Of a stretch of 56,914 nt of DNA, positions 47,952 through 56,834 are shown piece after piece. Source of the DNA: Alishewanella longhuensis. GTDB lineage: Bacteria; Pseudomonadota; Gammaproteobacteria; Enterobacterales; Alteromonadaceae. The stretch lies in assembly GCF_014653435.1 (NCBI RefSeq), contig NZ_BNAO01000011.1:38785-95698 (forward strand), written 5' to 3'. The notes under the pieces were generated by a model that saw nothing but the letters and a program-made list of their open reading frames with translations, ran no database searches and was not told where the DNA came from. Made by a program: the position numbers and the translations under genes. Position 1 is the stretch's first letter. The number at the start of each line of letters is the position of its first letter.

Positions 47952-49328
47952 CTAACGCACCAGATGCCATTGTGTTTGCCGTCCGGCTAAATAAATCACC
48001 TTGTTGCCGTCAAAATAAGCACTTTGCTCCAGTTTGATATGTACGAGTTGGTTCTGCCACTCTGCTACCTGTTGTTTAATATTCCCCTCTATGGCGTAAG
48101 CGGTATTGGCATACAATGGCCAATCGCCCTGCACCGGCGTAGGGCCTTGATTATCCCACATGCCAATAGTAGGGCCTGGTGCATGACCAAAAAAGCCGAG
48201 CGGGTGGCTGTAGGTGCTACTGAGGATCTTGGCAGCACGAGTCTTTTGCTGGGTAGCCACCAGAATTTCATTGCCACTGCGCCCGGTTTTAAATTCAGTG
48301 GTTAGAATATCCTGCCATTGATTACCGGTGGCTAAAGCCGCTTGCAAGCCTTTGGGAGCATTCTCTTCATTAGCTTTTAGCACATAAGCCATTTCTTGCG
48401 TATCCGTGCACAGTTTTAAGTAACAAATCCCCACATCGGTATGCAAAACATCACCACGCTGGATGACACCGCTCTCGCCACAAAAGGCGGTATCTTGCTC
48501 ACAGCTTGTGCCAGGGCGTTGTAAGCTAACATAGGGCATAAACCAAACAGGCAACTGCAGCTCGCTAAAGCGTTCGCGCATATACCAGGCGACATCGTCA
48601 GTTGTGCTGACACCTGGGGTAATAACTTTGCTGCTAAAACCTTCAGCAATAACCCCTCTGGCGATAGCCACAATATGCGGATACACCGCCAACTCTTGTT
48701 CGGTACGCTGCTCTAACCAACGCACAACCAACTTTTCAGCAGATACCAAACGGTTATGCCAGTCTTTGGGTAACACTGTCGTCAATTGTTGATGTAAGGA
48801 CGCGGTTAACCCATCGGCCACAGGCCAATCGGCAGAGAAATTAATACCAATGCGTTTTGGATCTTTACTAATAATAAGCTCTGCTAATGCTTGCCATTGT
48901 TCCGCTAAACTGCCACCTTGCCAGGCAGAGGTGTAAGGTGTGCCCAGTGGATAGCGGTTAACGGTGAGCTTTTCAACATTGCCATCGGGTAATTTATGAA
49001 ACACCAGCATGGTGGTGCGTCGTGCAGCGAAAGTAGGCTGGGGGACTAAGGTAAAATACACCGGGTCTTCGGCTTTTTCCCGATTAATCACCAACCACAT
49101 ATCAAGATCTTGCTCAGCCATTAGCGCTGGCAGTAAATGCGTTAGCCTGTGATTAAGCATATCATTTTCTGGGGTAATACGGGAACGAGGGCTTAAAACG
49201 GCAAAGTTATCTGCGCTTTCAATAACGCGAGCTTGCTCGAATACTTTTGGCGTTGCTGCGACAACGCTATTGGCTATAGTTAAGCCAAGTGTTATGGAAA
49301 GAAGAGCGTGTAACGAGGTTATTTTCAT
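47952..49328 (-). CDS. Exported M24 (aminopeptidase P-like) metallopeptidase homologue
   Basis: 458 aa with a Sec signal peptide (residues 1-24, cut after VVA). An N-terminal creatinase-like domain (about 55-190, with QDLDMWLVINREKAEDPVYF) is followed by the pita-bread domain (about 210-440). The five dinuclear metal ligands look preserved: Asp in LHTDVGICY, Asp in LCTDTQEMAYV, His in FFGHAPGPTIG, Glu in YAIEGNIK and Glu in VHIKLEQSAYF. This suggests an active periplasmic aminopeptidase P or prolidase. CEQDTAFCG (two Cys) may form a disulfide. Its 3' end faces cheV across a shared terminator. Confidence 0.87.
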   Translation of the reverse strand: MKITSLHALLSITLGLTIANSVVAATPKVFEQARVIESADNFAVLSPRSRITPENDMLNHRLTHLLPALMAEQDLDMWLVINREKAEDPVYFTLVPQPTFAARRTTMLVFHKLPDGNVEKLTVNRYPLGTPYTSAWQGGSLAEQWQALAELIISKDPKRIGINFSADWPVADGLTASLHQQLTTVLPKDWHNRLVSAEKLVVRWLEQRTEQELAVYPHIVAIARGVIAEGFSSKVITPGVSTTDDVAWYMRERFSELQLPVWFMPYVSLQRPGTSCEQDTAFCGESGVIQRGDVLHTDVGICYLKLCTDTQEMAYVLKANEENAPKGLQAALATGNQWQDILTTEFKTGRSGNEILVATQQKTRAAKILSSTYSHPLGFFGHAPGPTIGMWDNQGPTPVQGDWPLYANTAYAIEGNIKQQVAEWQNQLVHIKLEQSAYFDGNKVIYLAGRQTQWHLVR

Positions 49329-49446
49329 TATTTTTAGTTCCTGCTGCCTGATAAATCGACAGAGTCTTTTATACAGTATGGTGATTTTTTTTTATAGTCT
49401 TATCATTAGCTTTGGTTTAATGCGCTTTTAATAATTAAGGTACAGT

Positions 49447-51012
49447 ATGACAACGTTGGATGTTAACGTGTTACTCGGATTCGCTTTAGCAACGGTTATT
49501 GGTTTATTGCTGGGATATTTGGCAGCCAGGTTGTTGCAAAAACCACAGTGGTCTCGTCTTCATACTGAGCTATTGACTGCGCAACAACAACTCGCGACTC
49601 AGCACGAAATGCTGCAACATAGTCGGCTTGCTGCAGGCAAACTAGAAGAAAAACACGCTTTTAGCGAAAGCAACATCAACAGATTGCAAGAAGAGGTGGT
49701 TAATTATAAAACTGAGCTAAAACAGCTACATCTGGCTTTGGCAGAAGAAAGTAAAAAAGCGCAGCATTATGAAACCACCTTAAACGAGCAGGAAAAACAG
49801 TATCAAGGCCTGCTGGAACAATACCAGGGAGGAAAAAGCCAGCTTGAAGCACTGCAACAGGAGCATAGCAAGCTGACTAACCATTATACCGCGTTAAAAA
49901 CTTCACTTGCCGAGCGGGATGCTAGCCATCAACGGGAATTGGCCAACTTTGAGAAACAAAAGCAAAGCTTAGTTGAACAATTTAAAACCTTATCCAACGA
50001 TATCCTTGAAGCAAAAGCCCAGAGTTTGCAAGAGAGCAGTAAAGCCACGTTAAACACAGTAATAACGCCATTTCAACAGTCGATAGAAGCGTTTAAAAAA
50101 GAAGTGCAAGATATTCATCATCGCGAAACCACTGCACAAGGTGAGCTGAAAAAAGAGCTGGAATCGCTAAAATTATTAAATCAGCAAATAACCCAAGAGG
50201 CACACGAATTATCGACTGCGTTACGTGGACAAAAGAAATTACAAGGTAACTGGGGAGAACTGGTACTGGAGAATGTGCTGGAGCGCTCCGGCCTGCAGTT
50301 AGGTAGAGACTATGAGCGGGAGGTTAGTTTTACTACGGAAGAGGGCAAGTTTCGGCCAGATGCCATCGTGTACTTACCACAAAATAAGCATTTGGTTATT
50401 GATGCAAAAGTATCCCTCAATGCCTATAGCCGTTATGTTAATGCCGAACATGAGCTGGAACGTCAACAAGCCCTAAAAGAGCACGTGTACGCTATAGGTA
50501 GCCGGATAAAAGAGTTATCCGCCAAAGATTATTTTAGATTACCCGGTTTAAATTCTCCTGACATGGTGTTTATGTTTATCCCGATTGAGTCCGCCTTTGT
50601 TGAAGCACTAAAAGCGGATGAAAACCTGTTTCAACAAGCGATCAGTAATAACATTCTGGTTGCTACACCCACCACTTTATTAACCAGTTTAAACATAGTT
50701 CGGCAGTTATGGCGCTATGAGGATCAGAATAAACACACTGCGGCCCTGGCCGACAAAGCGGAGACCGTATTTAAAAAGTTAAATAGCTTTCTGGGTAGTT
50801 TTGAAAAAATTAAGCGCGGGCTGGACACTGCCAGCCAGGCTTACAGCGCGGCAGAAAACCAGTTAATTAGTGGCCGCGGTAACTTGGTGAAGCAGGTTGC
50901 CGATTTTAAAAATCTGGCACCTGCTATTAAAGCCGAACTGCCACAGTACTTTGTGGAGAAAGCCGAGCTGGAAATTGACTTTGTTGCCGCATCCAATGAC
51001 GAGCAGCCTTAA
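49447..51012 (+). CDS. rmuC: DNA recombination protein RmuC
   Basis: 521 aa. One N-terminal membrane anchor (about 8-28, LLGFALATVIGLLLGYLAARLL) is followed by a long coiled coil (about 35-245, Glu/Gln/Lys-rich) and the RmuC domain (about 260-460), a restriction-nuclease-like fold: GNWGELVLENVLERSGLQLGRDYEREVSF, RPDAIVYLPQNKHLVIDAKVSLNAYSRYV (PD...DAK-like active site), LPGLNSPDMVFMFIPIESAFVEAL and VATPTTLLTSLNIVRQLW. RmuC limits DNA inversions and cleaves at stalled or recombining DNA in E. coli. Lies 118 bp past the divergent M24 gene; its stop overlaps the lytic transglycosylase stop by 4 bp. Confidence 0.95.
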   Translation: MTTLDVNVLLGFALATVIGLLLGYLAARLLQKPQWSRLHTELLTAQQQLATQHEMLQHSRLAAGKLEEKHAFSESNINRLQEEVVNYKTELKQLHLALAEESKKAQHYETTLNEQEKQYQGLLEQYQGGKSQLEALQQEHSKLTNHYTALKTSLAERDASHQRELANFEKQKQSLVEQFKTLSNDILEAKAQSLQESSKATLNTVITPFQQSIEAFKKEVQDIHHRETTAQGELKKELESLKLLNQQITQEAHELSTALRGQKKLQGNWGELVLENVLERSGLQLGRDYEREVSFTTEEGKFRPDAIVYLPQNKHLVIDAKVSLNAYSRYVNAEHELERQQALKEHVYAIGSRIKELSAKDYFRLPGLNSPDMVFMFIPIESAFVEALKADENLFQQAISNNILVATPTTLLTSLNIVRQLWRYEDQNKHTAALADKAETVFKKLNSFLGSFEKIKRGLDTASQAYSAAENQLISGRGNLVKQVADFKNLAPAIKAELPQYFVEKAELEIDFVAASNDEQP

Positions 51013-52145
51013 GGCCCGGTAACACTGGTTTGGCGCATGGCGAACAAGCTAGTGTCATTTCTTGCGGCCAGCAATTGTTGGGCAATACGAATATCCGCAG
51101 TGTAATAAAGTGAGGCAAAACCCAGTCGATTACGCCCTAAATTATGAAACACCATGCCAAAGGCGATATCGCCGGCGCTAAATTTTTCATGGTTATCAGC
51201 AAAATAGACTGCCGGTTTATTGAGCTCTTCGTCCACCATTAAGGATCTTACCCGGCCCGGGCCACCGTGATAGGCTTGAATAAGCAATAATCGATAAACC
51301 TGATCACGTTTTTCTTCTGGCAAGTGGCCAAAACGGGCTAAAAACACGGGTTGCAACATGCGATGATTGCGCTCAAACAACCACAGCGCGCAATCTACCT
51401 GCGCTATGCGATGTAAATGCTTATTGGCTGGCACACCACAGTCTTTTAGCGCAGTAGGGGTGAGCTGCAAAATACCCCTGGCATTGGCTTTTGACTTCGC
51501 CTCACGCACACCACCGCTCTCGATAATTAGCATACCCGCCAAATCAGGTAATAAGTTGCTGGGTAAACTAATACGTTTTTGTTGTACCCGACGTTTATAC
51601 ACAGTTTGCAGCACATCATGCAGCGAGGCCTGCTTCTTCGGGGTACCCACAGAAATGCCATTCCAATTGCCTGACAGCCGGCCATCGGGATGCTCACCTA
51701 AATAGCGGGATACCGCCAGGGATAAATCGACATAAGGTTGATGGCAGCGAATAGCAAAAGGATAACCTACAGTGTTGGCATTACCCTCTACCCAGGCGTG
51801 CACCCGGCCTTGCTGTGCCATGCCCTGGCGGGTTTGGTTAAGCTTTAGCTGGGTTTGCGATGAGTCACTAGCATCTTCAATAAAATCGAGAAAATTACCA
51901 CGCATATCAAATAACACATGGCGATTACGTTCAGTACAATGTTCCGAGCGGGTGAGGATCCAACGCCTTACCGTCATCACATTATCGTAAACGCCTTGAC
52001 TCTCGGCGTAGGGCTTAGTGCGCACTACGTCGGTCCAGGTTTGATAAGGCGCCACAGGCACCTGTGCCTGAGCGTTTTGCGATGATAGCAGTGTCATGCC
52101 AGCTAACAATAGCAAACACCTTTTGGTGCTAGTTAACACATCCAT
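51009..52145 (-). CDS. Lytic murein transglycosylase, SLT domain
   Basis: 378 aa from the ATG at 52145, chosen because GGAG lies 6-7 nt upstream and a signal peptide follows at once (MDVLTSTKRCLLLLAGMTLLSSQNAQA); the frame is open further to 52223. Cleaves the glycan chain of peptidoglycan in the periplasm. An N-terminal region of some 160 residues is unassigned. The SLT domain (about 190-330) has LPDLAGMLIIESGGVREAKSKANARGILQLTPTAL with the catalytic Glu of ESGG, and LLIQAYHGGPGRV in place of AYNGGPG. The exact family is unclear. The stop overlaps rmuC by 4 bp. Confidence 0.87.
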   Translation of the reverse strand: MDVLTSTKRCLLLLAGMTLLSSQNAQAQVPVAPYQTWTDVVRTKPYAESQGVYDNVMTVRRWILTRSEHCTERNRHVLFDMRGNFLDFIEDASDSSQTQLKLNQTRQGMAQQGRVHAWVEGNANTVGYPFAIRCHQPYVDLSLAVSRYLGEHPDGRLSGNWNGISVGTPKKQASLHDVLQTVYKRRVQQKRISLPSNLLPDLAGMLIIESGGVREAKSKANARGILQLTPTALKDCGVPANKHLHRIAQVDCALWLFERNHRMLQPVFLARFGHLPEEKRDQVYRLLLIQAYHGGPGRVRSLMVDEELNKPAVYFADNHEKFSAGDIAFGMVFHNLGRNRLGFASLYYTADIRIAQQLLAARNDTSLFAMRQTSVTGP

Positions 52146-52452
52146 AGCCTGCTCCGATTCTTGGTAATGTAACGCCAGTTGCCTGACAACAGTATGGCTG
52201 AATCCTAGCTTAACCAGTGCCAATTAACTAGATCGTTTTGTGCTGTTTTTTCGTAAAGGCTATTACTTTTTGCTGGCCTGTAGGTTGGTAGCTTGCCGAT
52301 TTACTGCCTAAGAGATTAGATCGCTTGGCGATAATGGGGTAAAAGTGGCGTGTTAAGGGTAATATCATAACAAAAACTTTCTTAATGGCGCTAACGTCAC
52401 CATTCTTCATACGCGTTAATAAGAGCTTCATTTGAGATACGTTGTTTTTTAG

Positions 52453-52935
52453 TTAACTTTTCGAATACAACCCAGCCGCTTCGGTTAGCTTCTCAATAAT
52501 CTCTTGGCGCAATTCAGCAGGTGCTAACACCTCAATGGCGCGGGAGTGCGATAAGATCCACCATTGCAACTGCCAGCCATCGAACACCGTTGCGGTTAAC
52601 TGATACCAGCCGTCGGGCATGAGCGTTAACGTCATATCTGCAGCAATGGGAGCTTCGGTTAAAATGCGGCTTAAATAAGGTGCTACCCGTGCTTCTAGGA
52701 TAATGGGTTTACCGCTACCAAATTGCATAGCGCCCTGGGTTACATAATCGGCTAATACAAAATCCGCTGGGATTTTGGCCTTAGACGCACTTAGCTGTAA
52801 GTCGGCAAACCGGTGCAGGGCAAATAACAAAATATCAGTGTAATCGGCTACGGTGGCCACCAAATAGCTAATATGGCCGCGCTGCACCAAGCCAAGTGGA
52901 TTAAGCGTGTAGGTTTTTTGCTGCTGATCATGCAT
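52453..52935 (-). pseudogene. WYL-domain regulator, 5'-truncated remnant
   Basis: Open frame coding about 160 residues, with TYTLNPLGLVQRGHISYLVATV beginning right after the first Met. That matches the start of the WYL domain of DeoR-like regulators, and the rest (YLSRILTEAPIAADMTLTLMPDGWYQLTATVFDGWQLQWWILSHSRAIEVLAP) covers the C-terminal WCX extension. The expected N-terminal HTH and middle region, about half of a normal 320-aa protein, are missing, and no Shine-Dalgarno precedes the Met. On the other side of the break, at about 52930-52940, lies a zinc-ribbon fragment on the opposite strand. Likely a dead remnant, though the reading frame is intact. Confidence 0.7.
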
Positions 52936-53193
52936 GGGCGTGTAGAGTGCGGCTGTGGCAAATGCAACGCAGCAATGACACGGCAAGGGCGTTTTAAAGT
53001 GTGTCTTAACGATACGTGTAATAGCTGGGTGCCATTATGCCCTAAGTGCGGCGCCGAGATGGTGCAACGCAACGGCCCCTACGGCAGCTTTTGGGGCTGC
53101 AGAAATTACCGTAAAGAAGGCGAGAGTTGTCATCACAAAGAGCAGCAGATTAGTTTTAGCAAGCCGCAATGGGTTAGCGAGAAATCGCTGTAA
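52930..53193 (+). pseudogene. Zinc-ribbon (topoisomerase-type C4) protein, 5'-truncated remnant
   Basis: Open frame of about 87 residues containing two cysteine clusters. The first is CGCGKCNAAMTRQGRFKVCLNDTC, the second VPLCPKCGAEMVQRNGPYGSFWGCRNYRKEGESCHHKE, close to the topoisomerase I C4 zinc-finger type often found at the C-terminus of helicases and other DNA enzymes. Nothing in front of it resembles a larger protein, since the frame just upstream is antisense to the WYL fragment. It ends normally with a stop. I read it as the tail of a larger, lost gene; a free-standing small zinc-ribbon protein is the alternative. Confidence 0.6.
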
Positions 53194-53249
53194 TAGTATT
53201 GATCGTAATAAAGCAACCTTTGACATATTTCATTTATGCGCAATAATTA

Positions 53250-53270
53250 GTGCAATAGTAGTTATTGCAC
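53250..53270. promoter_or_regulatory. Palindromic operator upstream of hipBA
   Basis: GTGCAATA-GTAGT-TATTGCAC is a perfect 8-bp inverted repeat with a 5-nt spacer, 26 bp before the GTG start of the antitoxin gene. Related half-sites flank it: GCGCAATAA near 53238 and GTGCAAAA at 53279. This arrangement of several half-sites around a promoter is typical of HipB-type autorepression. Confidence 0.75.
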
Positions 53271-53296
53271 AAAATTTAGTGCAAAAGGTGTTGGTT

Positions 53297-53587
53297 GTGA
53301 ATGAACAGATACAGTTTGCGAAAGCACTGGGTAAATTAGTAAAGCATCAGCGGGCTCAACGTATGGCGCAGGGCGAGCTTGCTACGCGCACGGGTCTTAG
53401 TCGCAATACCATTTCGGCAATTGAAAATGGTAAATCAGTTAGCACGGAGGCGTTATTTGCGGTGTTAGCTAACCTTAATTTGCTGCATCTGTTGGCAGAG
53501 CCAGTTAGTACTGAGTTGGCTTTGCTTGATAATCGGCAGCAACGCAAAGCCCGGAAGCCAAAAGCGGAGCTATCAAATGACTTCTGA
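53297..53587 (+). CDS. hipB: HipB-like XRE antitoxin
   Basis: 96 aa from the GTG at 53297 (in frame with GTG at 53279); AAGG about 8 nt upstream supports it. The Cro/C1-type HTH covers most of the protein: QGELATRTGLSRNTISAIENGKSVSTEALFAVLANLNLL holds the helix-turn-helix. The C-terminal tail is basic (RQQRKARKPKAELSNDF). HipB binds the operator upstream of the operon and the HipA kinase, repressing the operon and holding the toxin inactive. The stop overlaps the hipA start by 11 bp. A palindromic operator sits at 53250-53270. Confidence 0.9.
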   Translation: MNEQIQFAKALGKLVKHQRAQRMAQGELATRTGLSRNTISAIENGKSVSTEALFAVLANLNLLHLLAEPVSTELALLDNRQQRKARKPKAELSNDF

Positions 53588-54779
53588 GCAAGCTTATGTC
53601 TTTATTGACGGCCTCGAAGATTCACCCGTGATTTGCGGTGTTGTAACACTGGATCCTCTGCGCCGCTACGGTGAATTTCGTTATGGTAAAAGTTATCTGG
53701 CCCGTCCTGATGCGTTTGCGCTGGATCCGCTCAATTTACCTTTATCAGATGAGCTATTTACCACATCCGGTGGTAAAGGCTTATTCGGTGTTTTAAGCGA
53801 TGCTGGAGCCGATGCCTGGGGGCAACGGGTTATTCTTTCTTTACATAAAACCAAGCCAGCGAATGCCTTGCAATTTTTATTAGCCGGCTCAGGTATGGGT
53901 GTTGGCGCTTTGGTATTTAGCAAGTCGCGGATGTCATCTAAACCCAAACACAACAAAAATACCTTAGGTGATTTACCCATGCTGCTGCGGGGTAAGGCCG
54001 CCATTTTATCGGATGAGGCGATTCCCGCAGAAGCTAAAAAAGCGTTTGAGCATGGTTCCAGTATGGGTGGAGCCAGACCAAAAACGCTAATTACTGAAGG
54101 CACGGTAACTTATCTGGCGAAGTTTAATCGTCCAGATGATCTTTTTAATCAGGTGAAAGTTGAGCATGCCAGTATGCGCATGTTGGCTGAGCTGCCGATA
54201 CAGGTGGCTAATACCCGTGTTGTGTCAGCAGAAGGCGAGGATGTATTACTGGCAGCACGTTTTGATTGTGAAGCGCAACGACCGACGCATCACTTTATCA
54301 GTGCAAATTCACTGATTAATATTGCTGCGGTGAATCCCGAACAGTTAAACCCAAATTATAGTTATGGCTTTCTGGCAGAGTTTTTAGCCAAACACTCAGC
54401 TATTGCTACTGATGCGCAAGAGTTGTATCAACGCATGGTATTTAATGTTTTACTCGGAAATACCGATGATCACAGCCGCAATCATGCTTTACTTTACAGT
54501 TTTGACCAAAAACATTGGCGTTTGGCACCTGCTTATGATGTGCTCCCAATAAATAATTCTCGCCAGCATGGGCTTGGTATTGGCGCACTGGGCCGTGTTG
54601 GCAGTATTGAGAATTTACTTAGTCAAGCCATCCGTTTTAGTTTAAAAACGATAAAGGCCAAAAAATTAATTTCGCAGGTGCAGGAATTGGTAAAAGAGTG
54701 GCCTGTCTATTTTGCCCAAAACGGTGTGGGTGAGGGGGATATCGAACGGTTAAAAGGCGTTATTCCGAACATTGATTAA
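53577..54779 (+). CDS. hipA: HipA-like toxin Ser/Thr kinase
   Basis: 400 aa from the ATG at 53577 (GGAG 8 nt upstream); the frame also opens earlier in the overlap. HipA kinases phosphorylate translation factors such as glutamyl-tRNA synthetase and cause dormancy. The N-terminal HipA_N domain contains GEFRYGKSYLARPDAFALDPLNLPL and SDAGADAWGQRVI. The glycine-rich loop is GSSMGGARPK. The catalytic loop is LGNTDDHSRNHALLY (Asp and Asn) and the metal-binding Asp lies in APAYDVLP. Kinase residues thus look intact. The gene overlaps hipB by 11 bp, as expected of a toxin-antitoxin operon. Confidence 0.93.
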   Translation: MTSEQAYVFIDGLEDSPVICGVVTLDPLRRYGEFRYGKSYLARPDAFALDPLNLPLSDELFTTSGGKGLFGVLSDAGADAWGQRVILSLHKTKPANALQFLLAGSGMGVGALVFSKSRMSSKPKHNKNTLGDLPMLLRGKAAILSDEAIPAEAKKAFEHGSSMGGARPKTLITEGTVTYLAKFNRPDDLFNQVKVEHASMRMLAELPIQVANTRVVSAEGEDVLLAARFDCEAQRPTHHFISANSLINIAAVNPEQLNPNYSYGFLAEFLAKHSAIATDAQELYQRMVFNVLLGNTDDHSRNHALLYSFDQKHWRLAPAYDVLPINNSRQHGLGIGALGRVGSIENLLSQAIRFSLKTIKAKKLISQVQELVKEWPVYFAQNGVGEGDIERLKGVIPNID

Positions 54780-54843
54780 GTTGGTCGGGTATTTAAAATA
54801 AGGTGTCATTTATAACAGCAGCCACCTCTACTGGACCTGCTGA

Positions 54844-55584
54844 TTACTCAGACCAATACCAACTGGTTACATTATAGCGATAGCTTGCAGCACTCCCTGA
54901 ATTCACCGCATTCACCGCCTTTACCCAGTGCTCAGCGCCGGGTGAGGCGGGGTCAAACAGTACACAGCGGTTAAATAGCGGCGCTATGGCAATGGTGTTG
55001 TTATCTTGCCCCTGAAAAACTAAGTCGCCACCTTGATGCGCTTGCCAGTCTTTATTTAAATACAACAGCATACACACTTCGCGCCCGGGTGAGTCATCGG
55101 CGTGTTGGTGTACAAAATCGCTGCTGCCTAGCCGAAAGTAATTGGTATTAACGGCGGGGTTGGCCACGTTTTTATCGGTAAGCTGGACTTTAAAAAGCCG
55201 TGACAGTAGCTTAAGAAATTCTTCACTGCGTAAATAGTCTAAAAATGCCTGCGCTAAATTGCTACCTGATGCTAGGTTGCTGCGTAGCCAAAGATCACGT
55301 TTTACAAAGCGCTCAGGCTCAGGCGTTGTTTGCCATTTTTTATCATCAACATATAGCTTATCGTAAGTATGTTTTTGGGTTTGCCAGCAATCTTCTTGTT
55401 GTAACTGGCTAAGCACCTGTTCCAGTTGGCTGCTATTAAACAAATGATCAATAACCACATGGCGCGGCCTGTGTTGCAACAGCTGCTGGCGATAAGCGCG
55501 CAGTGCGATATCGGTGATCTGTTCTTTGTTCAGCCACATAGTTGCGAAGTACTCAAATAAAAAGTGGCTATTATACATGGTCAT
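54844..55584 (-). CDS. 2-oxoglutarate-Fe(II) oxygenase (prolyl-4-hydroxylase-like)
   Basis: 246 aa, soluble. The jelly-roll core (about 135-240) has the iron ligands in FVHQHADDSPGREVCMLLYLN (the HxD pair in QHAD) and a distal His in AEHWVKAV, with GGDLVFQG between. The 2OG-binding Arg/Lys is likely the Lys of that last motif. Members hydroxylate proteins or small molecules, and the substrate is not evident. The first Met at 55584 lacks a Shine-Dalgarno; a Met at 55539 (MWLNKEQITD) is another possible start. It converges on hipA across a 64-bp gap and is divergent from the solute-binding protein gene. Confidence 0.82.
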   Translation of the reverse strand: MTMYNSHFLFEYFATMWLNKEQITDIALRAYRQQLLQHRPRHVVIDHLFNSSQLEQVLSQLQQEDCWQTQKHTYDKLYVDDKKWQTTPEPERFVKRDLWLRSNLASGSNLAQAFLDYLRSEEFLKLLSRLFKVQLTDKNVANPAVNTNYFRLGSSDFVHQHADDSPGREVCMLLYLNKDWQAHQGGDLVFQGQDNNTIAIAPLFNRCVLFDPASPGAEHWVKAVNAVNSGSAASYRYNVTSWYWSE

Positions 55585-55744
55585 TTTTAATTACACGAAG
55601 CAGTTAGGTATAGAATTGCTGCCAATTTAATAAGCACGTAAACGCTGTAGCCATACAATAAGTCTGATAACAGCGGATAAATTACCGTTGAGAGACTAAA
55701 CTTAAAACGGTCGACGTAGCGTTGCTGATGACAATGGAGAGATC

Positions 55745-56536
55745 ATGAGGTTGGTAATCTTTGCAATGGCATTTTTAATCGCTGCAACACCTGCAGCTGC
55801 GTGTTCCTTTCGTTTGGGGAGTGAATTAAGTTTTCGTCCTTTTATTGATTATAAAAACGATAGTTGGCATGGGGTTACCATAGAGCTCTTGCAAATGTTG
55901 GTTGAAGATATCGGCTGCCAATTGGATATTATACCAAGCCCATGGCTACGGGCGTTAAGGTTAGTCGAGCGGGGTGAACTGGATGTGCTCGTTCATATGA
56001 CCTACAGCGCTGACCGTAGCAATCATTTTTATTTTATAGGGCCACATCACCTAGAAGAAATTTACTTAGTGGGTGTTGATTACGCCTTTGCAGGAATCAC
56101 CCGGGTGGAACAGTTAAAAAGCAATGGCTCGGGCATGATTGCCTTTTTAAATGGCAGCTATTACGGCGAGGAAATTGATGAAATCATCAATTCCAAACAT
56201 AGCAATAGAATCTTTGTCGCCATTGTTAGCAATCAAGACAAGATATCTTTACTGTTAAACAACCGGGTAGAGGGCGTACTTGACGATATTATGGCTTTTA
56301 CCGCCTGGCGAGACGATACGGGGGTTCGGGATAAGAAACTGAAACCTATTTTAAAAGTTTATGAGAACCCGGTGTATTTCGGTTTTAACAAAAAAACCAT
56401 TAGCGAAGAGCAGTTTGCAAAGCTAGCCGCTGCCTGGCAATTGCGATTTGAAGACGGGAGTATTCAGCGCATACTCGATAAGTACCAGGTAGATGAACAC
56501 CAACTAAAATTACTCGAACCTAACCCGAAAATATAA
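55745..56536 (+). CDS. Periplasmic solute-binding protein, family 3-like
   Basis: 263 aa. Signal peptide about residues 1-19 (MRLVIFAMAFLIAATPAAA), followed directly by Cys. The two-lobed family-3 fold (SBP_bac_3) is recognisable: FRPFIDYKNDSWHGVTIELLQMLVEDIGCQLDIIPSPWLRALRLVERGELDVLVHMTYSADRS. GELDVLV is the common hinge region. There is no adjacent permease or ATPase, so it may act alone as a sensor or orphan binding protein, or serve a transporter elsewhere; amino acids are the usual ligands of the family. GGAG precedes the ATG by about 6 nt. Confidence 0.87.
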   Translation: MRLVIFAMAFLIAATPAAACSFRLGSELSFRPFIDYKNDSWHGVTIELLQMLVEDIGCQLDIIPSPWLRALRLVERGELDVLVHMTYSADRSNHFYFIGPHHLEEIYLVGVDYAFAGITRVEQLKSNGSGMIAFLNGSYYGEEIDEIINSKHSNRIFVAIVSNQDKISLLLNNRVEGVLDDIMAFTAWRDDTGVRDKKLKPILKVYENPVYFGFNKKTISEEQFAKLAAAWQLRFEDGSIQRILDKYQVDEHQLKLLEPNPKI

Positions 56537-56614
56537 GCCTTACGCCAATTTAAGCACTCTGATCTTTGTGAAGAAAGAACCGACGACCTTCGGGTTTGCC
56601 CGAATTCCAGATAC

Positions 56615-56636
56615 AAAAAAACCTACTTAAAGTAGG
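56615..56636 (-). terminator. Terminator after the third repeat
   Basis: CCTACT (56622-56627) with AGTAGG (56631-56636), a perfect 6-bp stem with a 3-nt loop, then seven T on the minus strand. Confidence 0.75.
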
Positions 56637-56712
56637 CGTAGTTGGTTGTGGGAGCCCTGATCTTTATGAAGAACGAACCGACGACCTTCGGGTTTGCTCG
56701 AAATGTAGATAC

Positions 56713-56734
56713 AAAAAAACTTACTTAAAGTAGG
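56713..56734 (-). terminator. Weakened terminator after the second repeat
   Basis: CTTACT (56720-56725) with AGTAGG (56729-56734) pairs apart from one C-A mismatch on the transcript, followed by seven T on the minus strand. It is a variant of the hairpin at 56622-56636. Confidence 0.6.
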
Positions 56735-56808
56735 CTTAGTTGGTTGTGGGAGCCTCGATCTTTGTGAAGAACGAACCGACTATCTTCGGGTTTGCCCGAA
56801 ATTCAGAT

Positions 56809-56834
56809 AAAAAAAAACCGACTTTATTAGTCGG
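56809..56834 (-). terminator. Terminator after tRNA-fMet
   Basis: CCGACT (56818-56823) and AGTCGG (56829-56834) form a 6-bp stem with a 5-nt loop, followed on the minus strand by nine T (56809-56817). It lies 6 bp past the CCA end of the tRNA, so it is the proper terminator of the tRNA transcript. Confidence 0.85.

Noticed and set aside
52228-52431. 67-aa open frame on the minus strand in the gap between the transglycosylase and the WYL remnant
   Set aside because: No Shine-Dalgarno, basic and low-complexity composition, and nothing recognisable; I see no supported gene in this 229-bp gap.
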